Shown: positions 28,900-38,048 of the stretch, one piece after another
Layout of the letters: every line of letters starts with the position of its first letter
Position numbering within the stretch: the stretch's first letter is position 1
From: Mesorhizobium sp. J18
GTDB lineage: Bacteria; Pseudomonadota; Alphaproteobacteria; Rhizobiales; Rhizobiaceae
Length of the DNA stretch: 48,947 bases
NCBI RefSeq assembly: GCF_007829525.1
Contig: NZ_VLJP01000056.1
Span: 94,914 to 143,860 of the forward strand
Direction: 5' to 3'
The notes under the pieces: model-generated
Told to the model about the DNA's origin: nothing
The model's database searches: none
What the model saw: only the letters and a program-made list of their open reading frames with translations
Program-made: the position numbers and the translations under genes

Positions 28900-30009
28900 A
28901 TGTGGACCCGGCTCAAGGCCCTCATCATCAAGGAATTGCTGGCCGTCCTGCGCGACCCGAAGGGCCGCATGATCCTGATCGGGCCGCCTATCCTTCAGTT
29001 GCTCGTCTTCTCCTATGCGGCGACATTGGAGGTTCGCAATATCGATGTTCTGGTGCTTAACCGTGACAGCGGATCATGGGGCCAGGAACTCGTGCACAGG
29101 ATCGAAGGCGCACCAACGTTCCGCGATATCGTCCATACAGACCGGCTCGAGGGAATCCGCGAAGCGATCGACCGCCAGAGGGTGATTGCCGCAGTGCATA
29201 TAGGCCCTACTTTCTCGCGCGTCATCGAAGCGGGAGGGCCGGCGGACTTGCAGATCATTCTCGACGGCCGCCGCTCGAATGCCTCGCAGATCGTCGCGGG
29301 CTATCTCAATCAGATCGTAACAGACCTTTCAGCCGAAACGCCAGCGGGCAGACGCATGGCGGCATCGGCAATCGAGATTGTGCCGCGCAACTGGTTCAAC
29401 CCAAACCTGATATTCCAGTGGTTCATGGTGCCCAATCTCGTCGCCAGCATCGCGCTCCTGATCGGCCTCATCGTCACGGCGCTCTCCATCGCGCGCGAGC
29501 GGGAGCTCGGCACCTTCGACCAGCTGATGGTGTCACCGCTGCGAACGCATGAGATCCTTATCGGCAAGCTGACGCCCCCGATAATGATCGGCTTCTTTCA
29601 TCTCACGATCTACATCCTCGCAGCCGTCTTCGTCTTCGGCGTTCCGCTGCGCGGCTCCCTGCTCCTGCTCTATGGAAGCGGCATTTTCTATCTTGCGGCG
29701 GTTGTGGGTATCGGCCTGTTCATCTCGGCAATGTCTATGACGCAGCAGCAGGCCATACTCGGCGCATTCCTGTTCATGGTTCCCGCCATGCTGCTTTCCG
29801 GTTTTGCAACCCCAATCGAGAACATGCCCGCCTGGCTCCAGCCAGTCACGATCATCAATCCTCTGCGCTATTTTCTGGTGATCGTTCGAGGCGTATTCCT
29901 CCGCGATTTGCCGCTCGGCGAGGTGATCGGAAACACGATCCCTCTTTTTCTGATAGCCGTCGTGACGCTCGGCGCAGCCGCCTGGCTCTTCCGACGCAGG
30001 CTGGAATAG
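28900..30009 (+). CDS. ybhR: YbhR-like ABC-2 type permease
   Basis: A 369-residue permease homologous to the preceding gene: an N-terminal cytoplasmic segment with DPKGRMILIGPPILQLLVFSYAA, a periplasmic domain, then WFMVPNLVASIALLIGLIVTA, ARERELGTFDQLMVSPL and further helices ending FRRRLE. It begins one base after the ybhS stop and closes the operon. The YbhS/YbhR pair forms the translocation path as a heterodimer in the known system. Confidence 0.88.
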   Translation: MWTRLKALIIKELLAVLRDPKGRMILIGPPILQLLVFSYAATLEVRNIDVLVLNRDSGSWGQELVHRIEGAPTFRDIVHTDRLEGIREAIDRQRVIAAVHIGPTFSRVIEAGGPADLQIILDGRRSNASQIVAGYLNQIVTDLSAETPAGRRMAASAIEIVPRNWFNPNLIFQWFMVPNLVASIALLIGLIVTALSIARERELGTFDQLMVSPLRTHEILIGKLTPPIMIGFFHLTIYILAAVFVFGVPLRGSLLLLYGSGIFYLAAVVGIGLFISAMSMTQQQAILGAFLFMVPAMLLSGFATPIENMPAWLQPVTIINPLRYFLVIVRGVFLRDLPLGEVIGNTIPLFLIAVVTLGAAAWLFRRRLE

Positions 30010-30151
30010 GCGGTAGGCATATTTTAATTCAAATTTTACCCTGTCGCGAAGTTCAGCGGCATGATCGTCTCGTTTCGGAACGATTTTTTATCGCATGGAT
30101 TAATATTCCAAGCGTGTTCTCAAGAAGAAGACATTGCGTCGCGAGGAAGAG

Positions 30152-30340
30152 ATGGCAGGAAGGAGCAAAAATACGGATACGGCGCCTGAACTGGCGCAGT
30201 TGATCCGTCGGCAGATCCGACTTGCCGAAAATTCAAGGTTCCTGCGCGGTCTCCCGGGATTCTCGCTGGACGAGCGCCTGCCGGAAAAATTGAACATGCT
30301 GCTCGCCAAGCTCGACGAGGCGGAGAGACGGGCAAGCTGA
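30152..30340 (+). CDS. Small conserved-looking protein of unknown function
   Basis: A 62-residue charged, helical protein (MAGRSKNTDTAPELAQLIRR..., LPGFSLDERLPEKLNMLLAKLDEAERRAS). ATG 30152 has GAGGAAGAG directly ahead; an in-frame ATG at 30134 is less well placed. It resembles small rhizobial hypothetical proteins but I cannot name a family. It is convergent with rpsU. Confidence 0.6.
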   Translation: MAGRSKNTDTAPELAQLIRRQIRLAENSRFLRGLPGFSLDERLPEKLNMLLAKLDEAERRAS

Positions 30341-30401
30341 TGGCCAGGGCCCGCGGACGATCCAGCGGGCAACGAAGGTCCGCCGGATCACAATCGGCTA
30401 C

Positions 30402-30656
30402 TCAGGACGCGCGGGCGCTCGGACGAGCCGCTGTACGAGGCTTCTTGCGCGGAATGAGGCCTTCGCGCTGAGCCTGCTTGCGTGCCAGCTTGCGGGATCG
30501 ACGGATCGCTTCCGCCTTTTGCCGCGAACGTTTCTCGGATGGCTTCTCATAAGCGCGCCGGGCTTTCATTTCGCGAAAGACGCCCTCGCGCTGCATTTTC
30601 TTCTTCAGGGCCCTGAGGGCTTGCTCGACATTGTTGTCTCTTACGATGACTTGCAA
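30402..30656 (-). CDS. rpsU: 30S ribosomal protein S21
   Basis: 84 residues: [20 protein letters not shown], then [20 protein letters not shown] and an Arg/Lys-rich tail. These are the standard S21 sequence features. The C-terminal tail is a little longer than the usual 70 residues, as common in this order. GAAGGAAGACC precedes the ATG. It binds the 30S platform and helps initiation. Confidence 0.95.
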   Translation of the reverse strand: MQVIVRDNNVEQALRALKKKMQREGVFREMKARRAYEKPSEKRSRQKAEAIRRSRKLARKQAQREGLIPRKKPRTAARPSARAS

Positions 30657-30837
30657 TGGTCTTCCTTCTTTCGTGCGTTAAAGAATATCCGTTGCGCTCA
30701 ATGGCGCCAAATGGCAGTCGAAGCCGCCAACGGAACGACTCGGAATGGAGCGCACCATAGACGGAGCCCGCCCGGATTGCACCCCCGAGAACAAAATATA
30801 GGTGCGGGAACGGTTTTTTCGAGTTTGCCTGCGAGAT

Positions 30838-31365
30838 TCAGGCAGGAACCCGCCGCCAGGAATAGCAGCCGACGGCCTGGGCTCCCGATACCGAAGGCTG
30901 ATATTCGAGGTCTATTCCGCCGAGCTTCCCGACTTCCAGGCGAGCTAGCGCCGTCTTGTTGGACACTTCAAAGGTATCGAAACCGCAGCGCAGCATGTGC
31001 GGGATCTGATCGATCAAAACATCGCCCATGGCACGCAATTCGCCTTTGAAGCCATACCGCCCCTTGAGGAGCTGGGCCTTGGAATAGCTTCGCCCGTCAT
31101 TAAAGGCAGGAAATGACAAGGCGATGAGCGGCAGTGTGTCAAGGAAAGGCAGGATCGGCTCAAGCGTCTCCCCGGGCAGCACGCTCACGCCGATACGGCC
31201 AGAACGCTCCGTTCGGATGATCTCGTCCAGCCCAAGGAAGACTTCCAGTGGCAGAATGAAGCGACCATTGCCCGAAAGCACCTCGGCACTTTCCTCATGC
31301 CGCCAGTCATCGACCCGGAACCCTGCGGCCGTCCACAGCCGTGTTTCTGTTTCAATATCCGTCAT
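30838..31365 (-). CDS. DUF934 protein of the sulfur assimilation operon
   Basis: A 175-residue protein of the DUF934 family, recognisable by LPLIALSFPAFNDGRSYSKAQLLKGRYGFKGELRA-type sequence near residue 85 (conserved FNDGRSYS and GELRA). It is the last gene of the cysG-DUF2849-cysI-cysH-DUF934 operon. The start is ATG 31365, 8 bp after the cysH stop, with AGGA upstream. DUF934 genes follow sulfite-reductase genes in many proteobacteria. Its reaction is unknown; a role in sulfite or siroheme-enzyme function is inferred from location. Confidence 0.82.
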   Translation of the reverse strand: MTDIETETRLWTAAGFRVDDWRHEESAEVLSGNGRFILPLEVFLGLDEIIRTERSGRIGVSVLPGETLEPILPFLDTLPLIALSFPAFNDGRSYSKAQLLKGRYGFKGELRAMGDVLIDQIPHMLRCGFDTFEVSNKTALARLEVGKLGGIDLEYQPSVSGAQAVGCYSWRRVPA

Positions 31366-31373
31366 TTCAAATC

Positions 31374-32129
31374 CTAGAGCGAGGAAGAGGTGAGCGACTG
31401 TTCCAGCCCGGACAGATGGATGCCGCATTCGGTCTTCGCCTGGCCGGCCCAGCGGCCGCTGCGAGCATCCTCGCCCGGCTTGACGGGTTGAGTGCAGGGG
31501 AAGCAGCCTATCGAGAGATAGCCATAGGCGACCAGCGGATTCTCTCGCAGATTGTTGGCGCGCATATAAGCCGCCTGGTCGGCGGTCGTCCACCGCGCCA
31601 GCGGATTGATACGGATACGCCTTCCCACCGCCTCGAAGACAGGCATTTCGGCACGCGTATCAGATTGATGTCGCTTGCGGCCGGTGAGCCAGGCATCAAA
31701 GGGCGCGACAGCGCGGGCCATGGGCTCGACCTTGCGTATCTCACAGCAGGCATCCGTGTCGGTCCTGTGCAGCACTCCGTCCCGATCAAGCTCGGCGAGT
31801 GTCTCGGGCCGCGGCGTCACGACGCGCAGATTGGTCAAGCCAAGATCCTCAACGAGCCTATCCCGGTATTCGAGCGTTTCACCGAAATGCTTGCCCGTGT
31901 CGAGGAAAAGCACCGGGAGATCGGAATTCACCTTCGATATCATGTGGAGGAGTACGGCCGAATCGGCACCGAAGGAGGATATTACCGCGATACCGTTGGC
32001 GCGATGAAAGCGACTTACGGACAGGTCAATGATCTCTTCTGCTTCCAACCGGCCATAGCGCGCCTCCAGCGAAGAGGCTGTCTCCAACGCCTCGATCTCG
32101 GGGTCAAGCAGCTTTGGCTTCGCTCCCAT
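31374..32129 (-). CDS. cysH: Adenylyl-sulfate (APS/PAPS) reductase
   Basis: A 251-residue PP-loop enzyme that reduces activated sulfate to sulfite with thioredoxin. Visible are ISSFGADSAVLLH (PP-loop), VLFLDTGKHFGETLEY, the cysteine pairs CCEIRK and CFPC that hold a [4Fe-4S] cluster, and the catalytic ECGIHL. The two extra Cys pairs indicate the APS-using type rather than the PAPS-only type. The start ATG 32129 has AAGGAGG six bases ahead and overlaps the cysI end by 26 bp. The open frame to 32198 lies within cysI and has no ribosome site. Confidence 0.9.
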   Translation of the reverse strand: MGAKPKLLDPEIEALETASSLEARYGRLEAEEIIDLSVSRFHRANGIAVISSFGADSAVLLHMISKVNSDLPVLFLDTGKHFGETLEYRDRLVEDLGLTNLRVVTPRPETLAELDRDGVLHRTDTDACCEIRKVEPMARAVAPFDAWLTGRKRHQSDTRAEMPVFEAVGRRIRINPLARWTTADQAAYMRANNLRENPLVAYGYLSIGCFPCTQPVKPGEDARSGRWAGQAKTECGIHLSGLEQSLTSSSL

Positions 32130-33771
32130 AGAGAGCCTCCTTGAAAGGGGCGGCGCCAAGCCGGCGATAGGCCGCGAGGAAAGTCTCGGACTTGTCATGG
32201 CGCAGTGACAGATAGGTTTCGACGATCGTCTCGACCGCGTCCGCGATCTCGTCCGCCGTGAACCCGCGCCCTATGATCTCGCCGATCGCAGTGTGCTCGT
32301 CGCCGGAGCCGCCGAGCGTGATCTGGTAAAGCTCGGTGCCTTTCTTCTCGACACCGAGGATACCGATATGGCCGACATGGTGATGGCCGCAGGCATTGAT
32401 GCAGCCGGAAATCTTGACCTTCAGATCACCGATCTCGTCCTGCTTTTCCTGCGCGGCGAAACGACGGGAAATCTCCTGCGCCACCGGGATGGAGCGGGCA
32501 TTGGCCAACGCGCAGTAATCGAGGCCGGGGCAAGCTATGATGTCCGTGACAAGCCCGGCATTGGAAGTGGCAAGGCCGATCTCCACCAGCCGATCGTAGA
32601 CTGCCTTCAGATCGGCGCGGGCGACATGCGGCAAGACCAGGTTTTGTTCATGGCTGACTCGGATTTCATCGAAGGCATAGCGTTCCGCTATATCGGCGAC
32701 GGCATCCATCTGATCGGCAGTGATGTCACCGGGGACCTCGCCTATGCCCTTGAGAGAGATGGTGACCGAGGCGTAATCGGAGTTCTTGTGCGTATGAAGA
32801 TTGCGCCGCAGCCAGGTGGCGAAACCCTTGTCAGCAACGGCCGCCGCGATAACCGCGTCGCCTTCAGGCCTTGCCGGCAAGACAGGGGGCGCGAAGTAAG
32901 CCTGGATGGCGCGGATATCGGCATCCGGCAGCTTCAACTCGCTGTCCCTGAGCGCAGCGAACTCCTTCTCGACCTGGGCGGTCAGTTCCACGGTACCGGT
33001 CTCGTGAACAAGGATCTTAATGCGCGCCTTGTACTTGTTGTCGCGCCGACCATGCAGGTTGTAAACGCGCAGGATCGCGGTTGTGTAAGACAGCAAGTCC
33101 TGTTCCGGCAGAAAATCACGAATCTTCTTCGCCACCATGGGCGTGCGGCCAAGACCACCCCCTACATAGACGGCAAAGCCCAACTCTCCCTGTTCGTTCC
33201 GCTTCAGATGCAGGCCGATGTCATGGACCTGGATCGCCGCGCGGTCCCGCTCCGCGCCGGTCACGGCGATCTTGAACTTGCGCGGCAGATAGGAAAATTC
33301 CGGATGCACGGAGGACCACTGACGCAGGATCTCTGCATATGGCCTCGGGTCTGCCACTTCGTCGGCAGCCGCTCCCGCGAAATGATCCGCGGTAACGTTG
33401 CGTATGCAGTTTCCGCTGGTCTGAATGCAGTGCATTTCGACCGATGCGAGATCTTCCAGGATTTGCGGGATGTCCGTCAGGGCAGGCCAGTGGAACTGGA
33501 GATTCTGGCGTGTGGTGAAATGACCATAACCCTTGTCGTAAGTGCGGGCTATGTGAGCCAGCACGCGCATCTGGCGTGACGCGAGCGTGCCATAAGGAAT
33601 GGCGATCCGCAGCATATAGGCATGAAGCTGCAGATAGACGCCGTTCATCAGCCGCAGCGGCTTGAACTGATCCTCCGTTATCTCGCCATCCAGGCGGCGA
33701 GTGACCTGATCGCGGAACTGGGCCACGCGCGCCTTCACAAAGGCATGATCGAATTCATCGTAACGATACAT
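32104..33771 (-). CDS. cysI: Sulfite reductase hemoprotein (ferredoxin-type nitrite/sulfite reductase)
   Basis: A 555-residue siroheme [4Fe-4S] reductase catalysing sulfite to sulfide. It has N-terminal HFTTRQNLQFHW (siroheme contacts), two ferredoxin-like repeats, and the four cluster cysteines in CPGLDYC (about residue 420) and CINACGHHH (about residue 466). No flavoprotein cysJ is present, so an iron-sulfur donor such as ferredoxin is more likely. AGGAAGACG lies before the ATG. Nitrite reductase is the main alternative, but neighbours cysH and cysG favour sulfite. Confidence 0.9.
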   Translation of the reverse strand: MYRYDEFDHAFVKARVAQFRDQVTRRLDGEITEDQFKPLRLMNGVYLQLHAYMLRIAIPYGTLASRQMRVLAHIARTYDKGYGHFTTRQNLQFHWPALTDIPQILEDLASVEMHCIQTSGNCIRNVTADHFAGAAADEVADPRPYAEILRQWSSVHPEFSYLPRKFKIAVTGAERDRAAIQVHDIGLHLKRNEQGELGFAVYVGGGLGRTPMVAKKIRDFLPEQDLLSYTTAILRVYNLHGRRDNKYKARIKILVHETGTVELTAQVEKEFAALRDSELKLPDADIRAIQAYFAPPVLPARPEGDAVIAAAVADKGFATWLRRNLHTHKNSDYASVTISLKGIGEVPGDITADQMDAVADIAERYAFDEIRVSHEQNLVLPHVARADLKAVYDRLVEIGLATSNAGLVTDIIACPGLDYCALANARSIPVAQEISRRFAAQEKQDEIGDLKVKISGCINACGHHHVGHIGILGVEKKGTELYQITLGGSGDEHTAIGEIIGRGFTADEIADAVETIVETYLSLRHDKSETFLAAYRRLGAAPFKEALYGSEAKAA

Positions 33772-33802
33772 ATCGTCTTCCTGGATTCTTCGTCGGTGAT
33801 GT

Positions 33803-34114
33803 TCAGGCCGCTACCGGCACAGGTCGGCGGGCTTGCTTGCCAAGCTCGGGATGAATCGTGGGTCCAGCCGCGCGGATGCGCTCACGAAGCCTGATCGGCC
33901 ATATTTTTCCGTCCACTAGCTCCACATCGATCAGTTCAACATCCACGACCTCATTCTTGAGGAAAGCGGCCTTACCGGCGCGCTCCAGCTTCTCGCGGGC
34001 CTCCTCGCTGCAAGCGACCTCCGCGTCATCGATGCGCTCCACCCAGGAATGGTCCGCCGCGAGCCAGACGGCTTCACCGTCACTTAGCCGATTGGCGGTA
34101 AGGATCTTCTTCAT
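33803..34114 (-). CDS. DUF2849 protein of the sulfur operon
   Basis: A 103-residue protein, MKKILTANRLSDGEAVWLA... with WVERIDDAEVA and a C-terminal part IRLRERIRAAGPTIHPELGK, matching DUF2849. It is always seen between cysG and cysI in rhizobia-like genomes. AAGGAG lies seven bases before the ATG. Function is unknown; association with sulfite reductase is inferred from position. No cofactor motif is evident. Confidence 0.82.
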   Translation of the reverse strand: MKKILTANRLSDGEAVWLAADHSWVERIDDAEVACSEEAREKLERAGKAAFLKNEVVDVELIDVELVDGKIWPIRLRERIRAAGPTIHPELGKQARRPVPVAA

Positions 34115-34126
34115 GGCAGATCTCCT

Positions 34127-35557
34127 TCAGACCGTGGCAGCAGTGGTACCAATCTTGTGCGCCAACGGCTCGGATCGTTCGAAACGGGCGCCGGCCACAG
34201 CATCGCCGATGATTGTCATCACCGGTCCCTCGAGGTCGTTCCGGCTTTCCAGAGACGGCAGATCGGCAAGCGTACCGTGGAACATCCGCCGCCCGCCGAG
34301 GCTGGCATTCTCCACCACGCCGACAGCGGTATCGGGAGAAAGCCCTGCATCGATCAGACGGCCGGCCACCTCGGCGGCCGTTGAACGGCCCATATAGACC
34401 GCCACGGTGGCGCCGGAGATAGCAAGCTTCGCCCAATCGGGCAGCGCGTGACCCTTGAGATCGTGGCCGGTGGTGAATACCAGGGAGGATGCGACACCAC
34501 GCAGGGTCAACGGAAGCTCGAAATCGGCGGCGGCGGCGAAGGCTGCCGTGACGCCCGGAACGACTTCATACGAAATCCCGGCATCACGCAGCGCGGCCAT
34601 CTCCTCGCCGGCGCGGCCGAAGATCAACGGATCGCCGGATTTGAGCCGGACGACACGCTTGCCTTTGCGGGCAAGTTCCACCAGGAGAGCATTGATCTCC
34701 CCTTGGCTCTTGGAGTGACAGCCCTTGCGCTTGCCGGCGGCGATGCGCTCCGCATCGCGGCGGCCCATGGCAATGACCGCCTCAGGCACCAGCGCGTCAT
34801 GGATGATGACGTCCGCCTCCATAAGCAGGCGATGAGCGCGCAATGTCAAAAGGTCTTCGGCGCCCGGCCCGGCACCGACCAGCGCGACGTGCCCCGGCAG
34901 CGTACCGGCATCGGACAGCAGCCGGTTCGCGCTGCGGCGGGCGCGGTCATCATCGCCGGTTTCGGTCGCGCGGGCAGGCTCGCCGGTAAAGAAGGTTTTC
35001 CAGAAATGGCGCCGGGCGCTGCCTTCCGGCACAAGTTTCTCAACTTTCTCGCGATAGGCCTCGGCAAGCATGGCCAACCGTCCAAGCGACGGTACAAGCA
35101 TCCGATCGATGCGGGCACGGATCATCTGGGCGAGAACCGGGCCGGCGCCTTCCGTTCCGATGGCCACGGAAACGGGCGCGCGATTGACCAGGGCGGGCGT
35201 GTAAAAATCGCAAAGCTCGGGACGGTCGACGGCATTGGCCGGGATGCCAAGGCTGCGGGCATCCTTAATGACCCGCCGGTCGAGGGCTTCGTCTCCGGTG
35301 GCGGCGAAGACCAGCAGCGCGCCTGCGAGGTATGCGGCGTCATAGCCCTGGTGTAGAAGCTCTGCACCGTTTGCGGCAGCCCATTCGATCAGAGCCGGCT
35401 CCGCACGGTCGGCGATGACACGGATGGCGGCACTCGATTGACCGATCAACCGCGCCTTGGCCAAGGCCTCGTCACCGCCGCCGACAATCACGACGACGCG
35501 CTTTTCCACCCGCATGAATATGGGGAATGCGTTCAGCTTTGGTGTCTGGTGCGCCAT
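34127..35557 (-). CDS. cysG: Siroheme synthase CysG (fused methyltransferase and dehydrogenase/chelatase)
   Basis: A 476-residue bifunctional enzyme. The N-terminal half (residues 1-210) is the precorrin-2 dehydrogenase/ferrochelatase: VVVIVGGGDEALAKARLI, then FAATGDEALDR, and NAVDRPELCDFYTPALV. The C-terminal half is the uroporphyrinogen-III C-methyltransferase: VALVGAGPGAEDLLTLRA, VVRLKSGDPLIFGRAGEE, VVPGVTAAFAAAA, VYMGRSTAAEVAGRL. It supplies the siroheme used by CysI downstream. The first gene of the operon; start ATG 35557 in front of AHQTPKLNAFPIF. Confidence 0.9.
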   Translation of the reverse strand: MAHQTPKLNAFPIFMRVEKRVVVIVGGGDEALAKARLIGQSSAAIRVIADRAEPALIEWAAANGAELLHQGYDAAYLAGALLVFAATGDEALDRRVIKDARSLGIPANAVDRPELCDFYTPALVNRAPVSVAIGTEGAGPVLAQMIRARIDRMLVPSLGRLAMLAEAYREKVEKLVPEGSARRHFWKTFFTGEPARATETGDDDRARRSANRLLSDAGTLPGHVALVGAGPGAEDLLTLRAHRLLMEADVIIHDALVPEAVIAMGRRDAERIAAGKRKGCHSKSQGEINALLVELARKGKRVVRLKSGDPLIFGRAGEEMAALRDAGISYEVVPGVTAAFAAAADFELPLTLRGVASSLVFTTGHDLKGHALPDWAKLAISGATVAVYMGRSTAAEVAGRLIDAGLSPDTAVGVVENASLGGRRMFHGTLADLPSLESRNDLEGPVMTIIGDAVAGARFERSEPLAHKIGTTAATV

Positions 35558-35676
35558 ATCCGTCGTCTTCTCTGGAGAAGTGCCGGATAATGGCTCCTGC
35601 GGCGAATTTTCAGAAGAAACCCGCTCGCGCCGGCGCGGCCGTGGAGCAATTGCTTTTGCGCATCCCCAGCCAGGTT

Positions 35677-35691
35677 GAGAAAAAATATCTC
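35677..35691. promoter_or_regulatory. AT-rich dyad upstream of the cys operon
   Basis: GAGA and TCTC flank AAAAATA, 120 bp upstream of the cysG ATG and within the region divergent from the host-attachment gene. A dyad in this place may bind the operon's regulator. It matches no site I can name. Confidence 0.25.
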
Positions 35692-35725
35692 CCATCCGGA
35701 AGTCGACCGCCCAAGATGGCCAAAA

Positions 35726-35750
35726 GGAACCCCTCAATCTTCAGGGCGTT
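35726..35750 (+). promoter_or_regulatory. EcfG-type general-stress promoter
   Basis: GGAAC (35726-35730), 16-bp spacer, CGTT (35747-35750): an exact match to the alphaproteobacterial EcfG consensus. It lies 45 bp before the ATG of the host-attachment-family gene. Confidence 0.7.
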
Positions 35751-35795
35751 CCAAATGAAAGGCTGCAGCAAAACCACGGAAGAAGGGAGAATGCG

Positions 35796-36239
35796 ATGGG
35801 CAACATACGCCTCACCCATGATATGTGGGTACTGGTGGCCGACGGCGAAAAGGCGCTTTTCCTGCGCAACGAAGGAGACGCCAAATACCCCAATCTCGAA
35901 GTTGTCCGCCAGATCAACGAAGACAATCCTCCGACGCGCGAACAGGGCACGGATCGACCGGGCCGGTTGAGCGACGGTCCCAGCTCCCACCGGAGCGCCG
36001 TCGCCGAAACCGACTGGCACCGCATCGAAAAGGAACGCTTCGCTCAAGAGATCGCCGAGCGCCTCTACAAGATGGCGCATCGGGGAGATTTCGACCAGAT
36101 CGTTCTCGTCGCCCCGCCGACAGTGCTCGGGCAAATCCGCAAGGAGATGCACAAGGAAGTCGAAGAGAAGGTCAGGGGCGAAATTGCCAAGACACTGACC
36201 AACCACACGGTTGATGAGATAGAGAGAATTCTCACCTGA
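35796..36239 (+). CDS. Host-attachment-family protein (PF10116-like)
   Basis: A 147-residue protein with the family opening THDMWVLVADGEKALFLRN and the C-terminal RGDFDQIVLVAPPTVLGQIRKEM, and conserved KTLTNHTVDEIERIL. The family is named after an Agrobacterium locus required for attachment to host cells, but a nuclease-like fold without proven activity is all that is known for most. GAAGGGAGAATGCG precedes the ATG. An EcfG promoter upstream suggests general-stress control. Confidence 0.82.
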   Translation: MGNIRLTHDMWVLVADGEKALFLRNEGDAKYPNLEVVRQINEDNPPTREQGTDRPGRLSDGPSSHRSAVAETDWHRIEKERFAQEIAERLYKMAHRGDFDQIVLVAPPTVLGQIRKEMHKEVEEKVRGEIAKTLTNHTVDEIERILT

Positions 36240-36282
36240 CGCAGAAGCAGCATGGTGCCGGTTTGAAGGGCACGGGCGAGAA

Positions 36283-37122
36283 TTACCCCGCCAGAAACTC
36301 CCGCAGCAATGCGATTTCGTGCCATGTAGTCAGTGTGGGCGCATGACCGCAATCGTGCATGATCTCGAGCCTGGGCCTCGGGCCCCGGCGAGTCATCTCC
36401 TTCGCGACATTGACCGGCAGGACGTCGGAGTCCTCGCCGCGCAGCAGCAAGGTCCTGGCCTCTACGGCGTCGTAGGCGTCCCACACATCGAGGTCAGCTT
36501 TGTGATAAGTCAGTTGCGTGACGATCCGCGGATCGTAATGCACCGTGATGCGGCCTTCGTCGGTACGGCGATATGAGGTATCGGCCATACGCCGCCAGAA
36601 TTCGTCGCTGTTCTTGCCAAAAGGAGCGTAATTCCTGCGCAGCCATGCCTCGAGTTCGCTAACGGTGTCATATACAGGCGGGTTACCCACATAGCTCGCG
36701 ATGCGTCCGCTCCCCTCGGCGGGAATTTCCGGGCCGATGTCGTTGATGACGAGATGGGTCATGCGACCCTTGAGCCGATCGGCTGCAAGTGTCACACCAA
36801 TCAGCCCACCCATCGAGGTTCCGACCCAGCGCATCTTGTCGATGCCGTAATGGTCGAAGACAGCGAGCGCAGTATCGCCGAAGGCTTGATAGGAGTAGTC
36901 GGCCTCCGGGTCGCTCGCCCAGCTTGAAAGGCCGCGGCCCAAGGTATCCGGGCAGATCACGAAATAGGTATCGGAGAGTGCCGAAGCGGCCTCGTCGAAA
37001 TCCCGGCCCGTGCGCGCCAGCCCGTGCCACATGACGAGGGCCGGATTTTTAGGATCTCCCCATTCGGTGACATGTATCTCGAAGCCGGCGGCAGCGATAT
37101 AGGCGGAACGCGGCGTGGTCAT
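36283..37122 (-). CDS. Alpha/beta-fold hydrolase
   Basis: A 279-residue hydrolase: oxyanion-hole motif WHGLARTGRDFD (about residue 32), nucleophile elbow GTSMGG (Ser in GXSXG, about residue 102), Asp in GEDSDVLP, and catalytic His in DCGHAPTL. The domain layout is of the lipase/esterase-like kind. The substrate is unknown. AAAGGTG precedes the ATG. It is convergent with the host-attachment gene and stands about 115 bp from an SDR gene on the same strand. Confidence 0.82.
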   Translation of the reverse strand: MTTPRSAYIAAAGFEIHVTEWGDPKNPALVMWHGLARTGRDFDEAASALSDTYFVICPDTLGRGLSSWASDPEADYSYQAFGDTALAVFDHYGIDKMRWVGTSMGGLIGVTLAADRLKGRMTHLVINDIGPEIPAEGSGRIASYVGNPPVYDTVSELEAWLRRNYAPFGKNSDEFWRRMADTSYRRTDEGRITVHYDPRIVTQLTYHKADLDVWDAYDAVEARTLLLRGEDSDVLPVNVAKEMTRRGPRPRLEIMHDCGHAPTLTTWHEIALLREFLAG

Positions 37123-37236
37123 TTACGAGCACCTTTCCCATCAGCGAGCCGGTAATTCAGGGCAGAAAGAAATAGACGAGGGCAAAGAAGACTTCGGGGC
37201 CTGCTGCCGCATCCCGGCATGATGCCGAACCATTTC

Positions 37237-37989
37237 CTATACGTGCTGGCCGCCATTGATGTGGATTTCCGAACCGGTCACATAGGAGGATTGGTCGGAG
37301 CACAGGAAGAAGATTGTGTCGGCCACTTCGGAGGTCTGGCCGAGCCTTCTCAGAGGGATGGTTTCGACAAGCTTTTCGGTTCCCGGAGACAGGATCGATG
37401 TCTCGATCTCGCCCGGGGCGATGGCGTTGACCCGGATTCCGTATGGACCGAAATCGCCCGCCATCTCGCGAGTCAATGCGGCAAGCGCGGCTTTGGATGT
37501 CGCATAGGCCGTGCCTGCGAAGGGATGCACACGGCTGCCGACGATCGAGGTGACGTTGACAATGGAGCCCTTGGCGGTGGCCAGTTCCTTGAATAGCCCC
37601 CGTGCCAGCATGATCGGTGCGAAGAAATTGACCTGAAACACGTCGCGCCAGACATGCATCGGCGTCTCGATCGAGTTCATGCGTCCGCCGCCTTCGAGCT
37701 TGGGCGAGATCGCCGCATTGTTGACAAGCGCATTGAGTCTCCCGCCATTCGCTTCGAGCCTATGGCGGATTTCAGCAATTGCGATGCCGACGCCTTCCTG
37801 ATCGGAAAGATCAAGCTGGATATGATCCTCCGGCCCCGCTGGCCAAGGACAATCCTCTGAAAAGGCCTGCCTGGAACAGGTAATGACCCGCCAGCCTTCA
37901 CGCGAGAATCGTTTCACGGCGGCATGACCGATACCCCGGCTCGCTCCTGTCAGTACAAGGGTCTTTCTCTGGTCAGTATCTGTCGCCAT
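37237..37989 (-). CDS. Short-chain dehydrogenase/reductase
   Basis: A 250-residue classical SDR. Cofactor site TGASRGIGHAAVKRF (residues 14-28), NNAA motif, catalytic Ser (VTSIVGSRVHPFAG region) and YATSK (Tyr/Lys pair). The C-terminus ends in INGGQHV. Ribosome site GGAGG four bases from ATG 37989. The substrate is not evident. It may be an operon partner of the hydrolase. Confidence 0.85.
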   Translation of the reverse strand: MATDTDQRKTLVLTGASRGIGHAAVKRFSREGWRVITCSRQAFSEDCPWPAGPEDHIQLDLSDQEGVGIAIAEIRHRLEANGGRLNALVNNAAISPKLEGGGRMNSIETPMHVWRDVFQVNFFAPIMLARGLFKELATAKGSIVNVTSIVGSRVHPFAGTAYATSKAALAALTREMAGDFGPYGIRVNAIAPGEIETSILSPGTEKLVETIPLRRLGQTSEVADTIFFLCSDQSSYVTGSEIHINGGQHV

Positions 37990-38048
37990 AGGGCCTCCAT
38001 GGGCTTCTATGTAGCCTATGGCTCGACGGATTGCGATAGAGGCCTCTC

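Noticed and set aside
30077..30101. GGAAC-N16-GATT before the small gene at 30152
   Set aside because: The -10 half does not match CGTT, so it is too weak to call an EcfG promoter.
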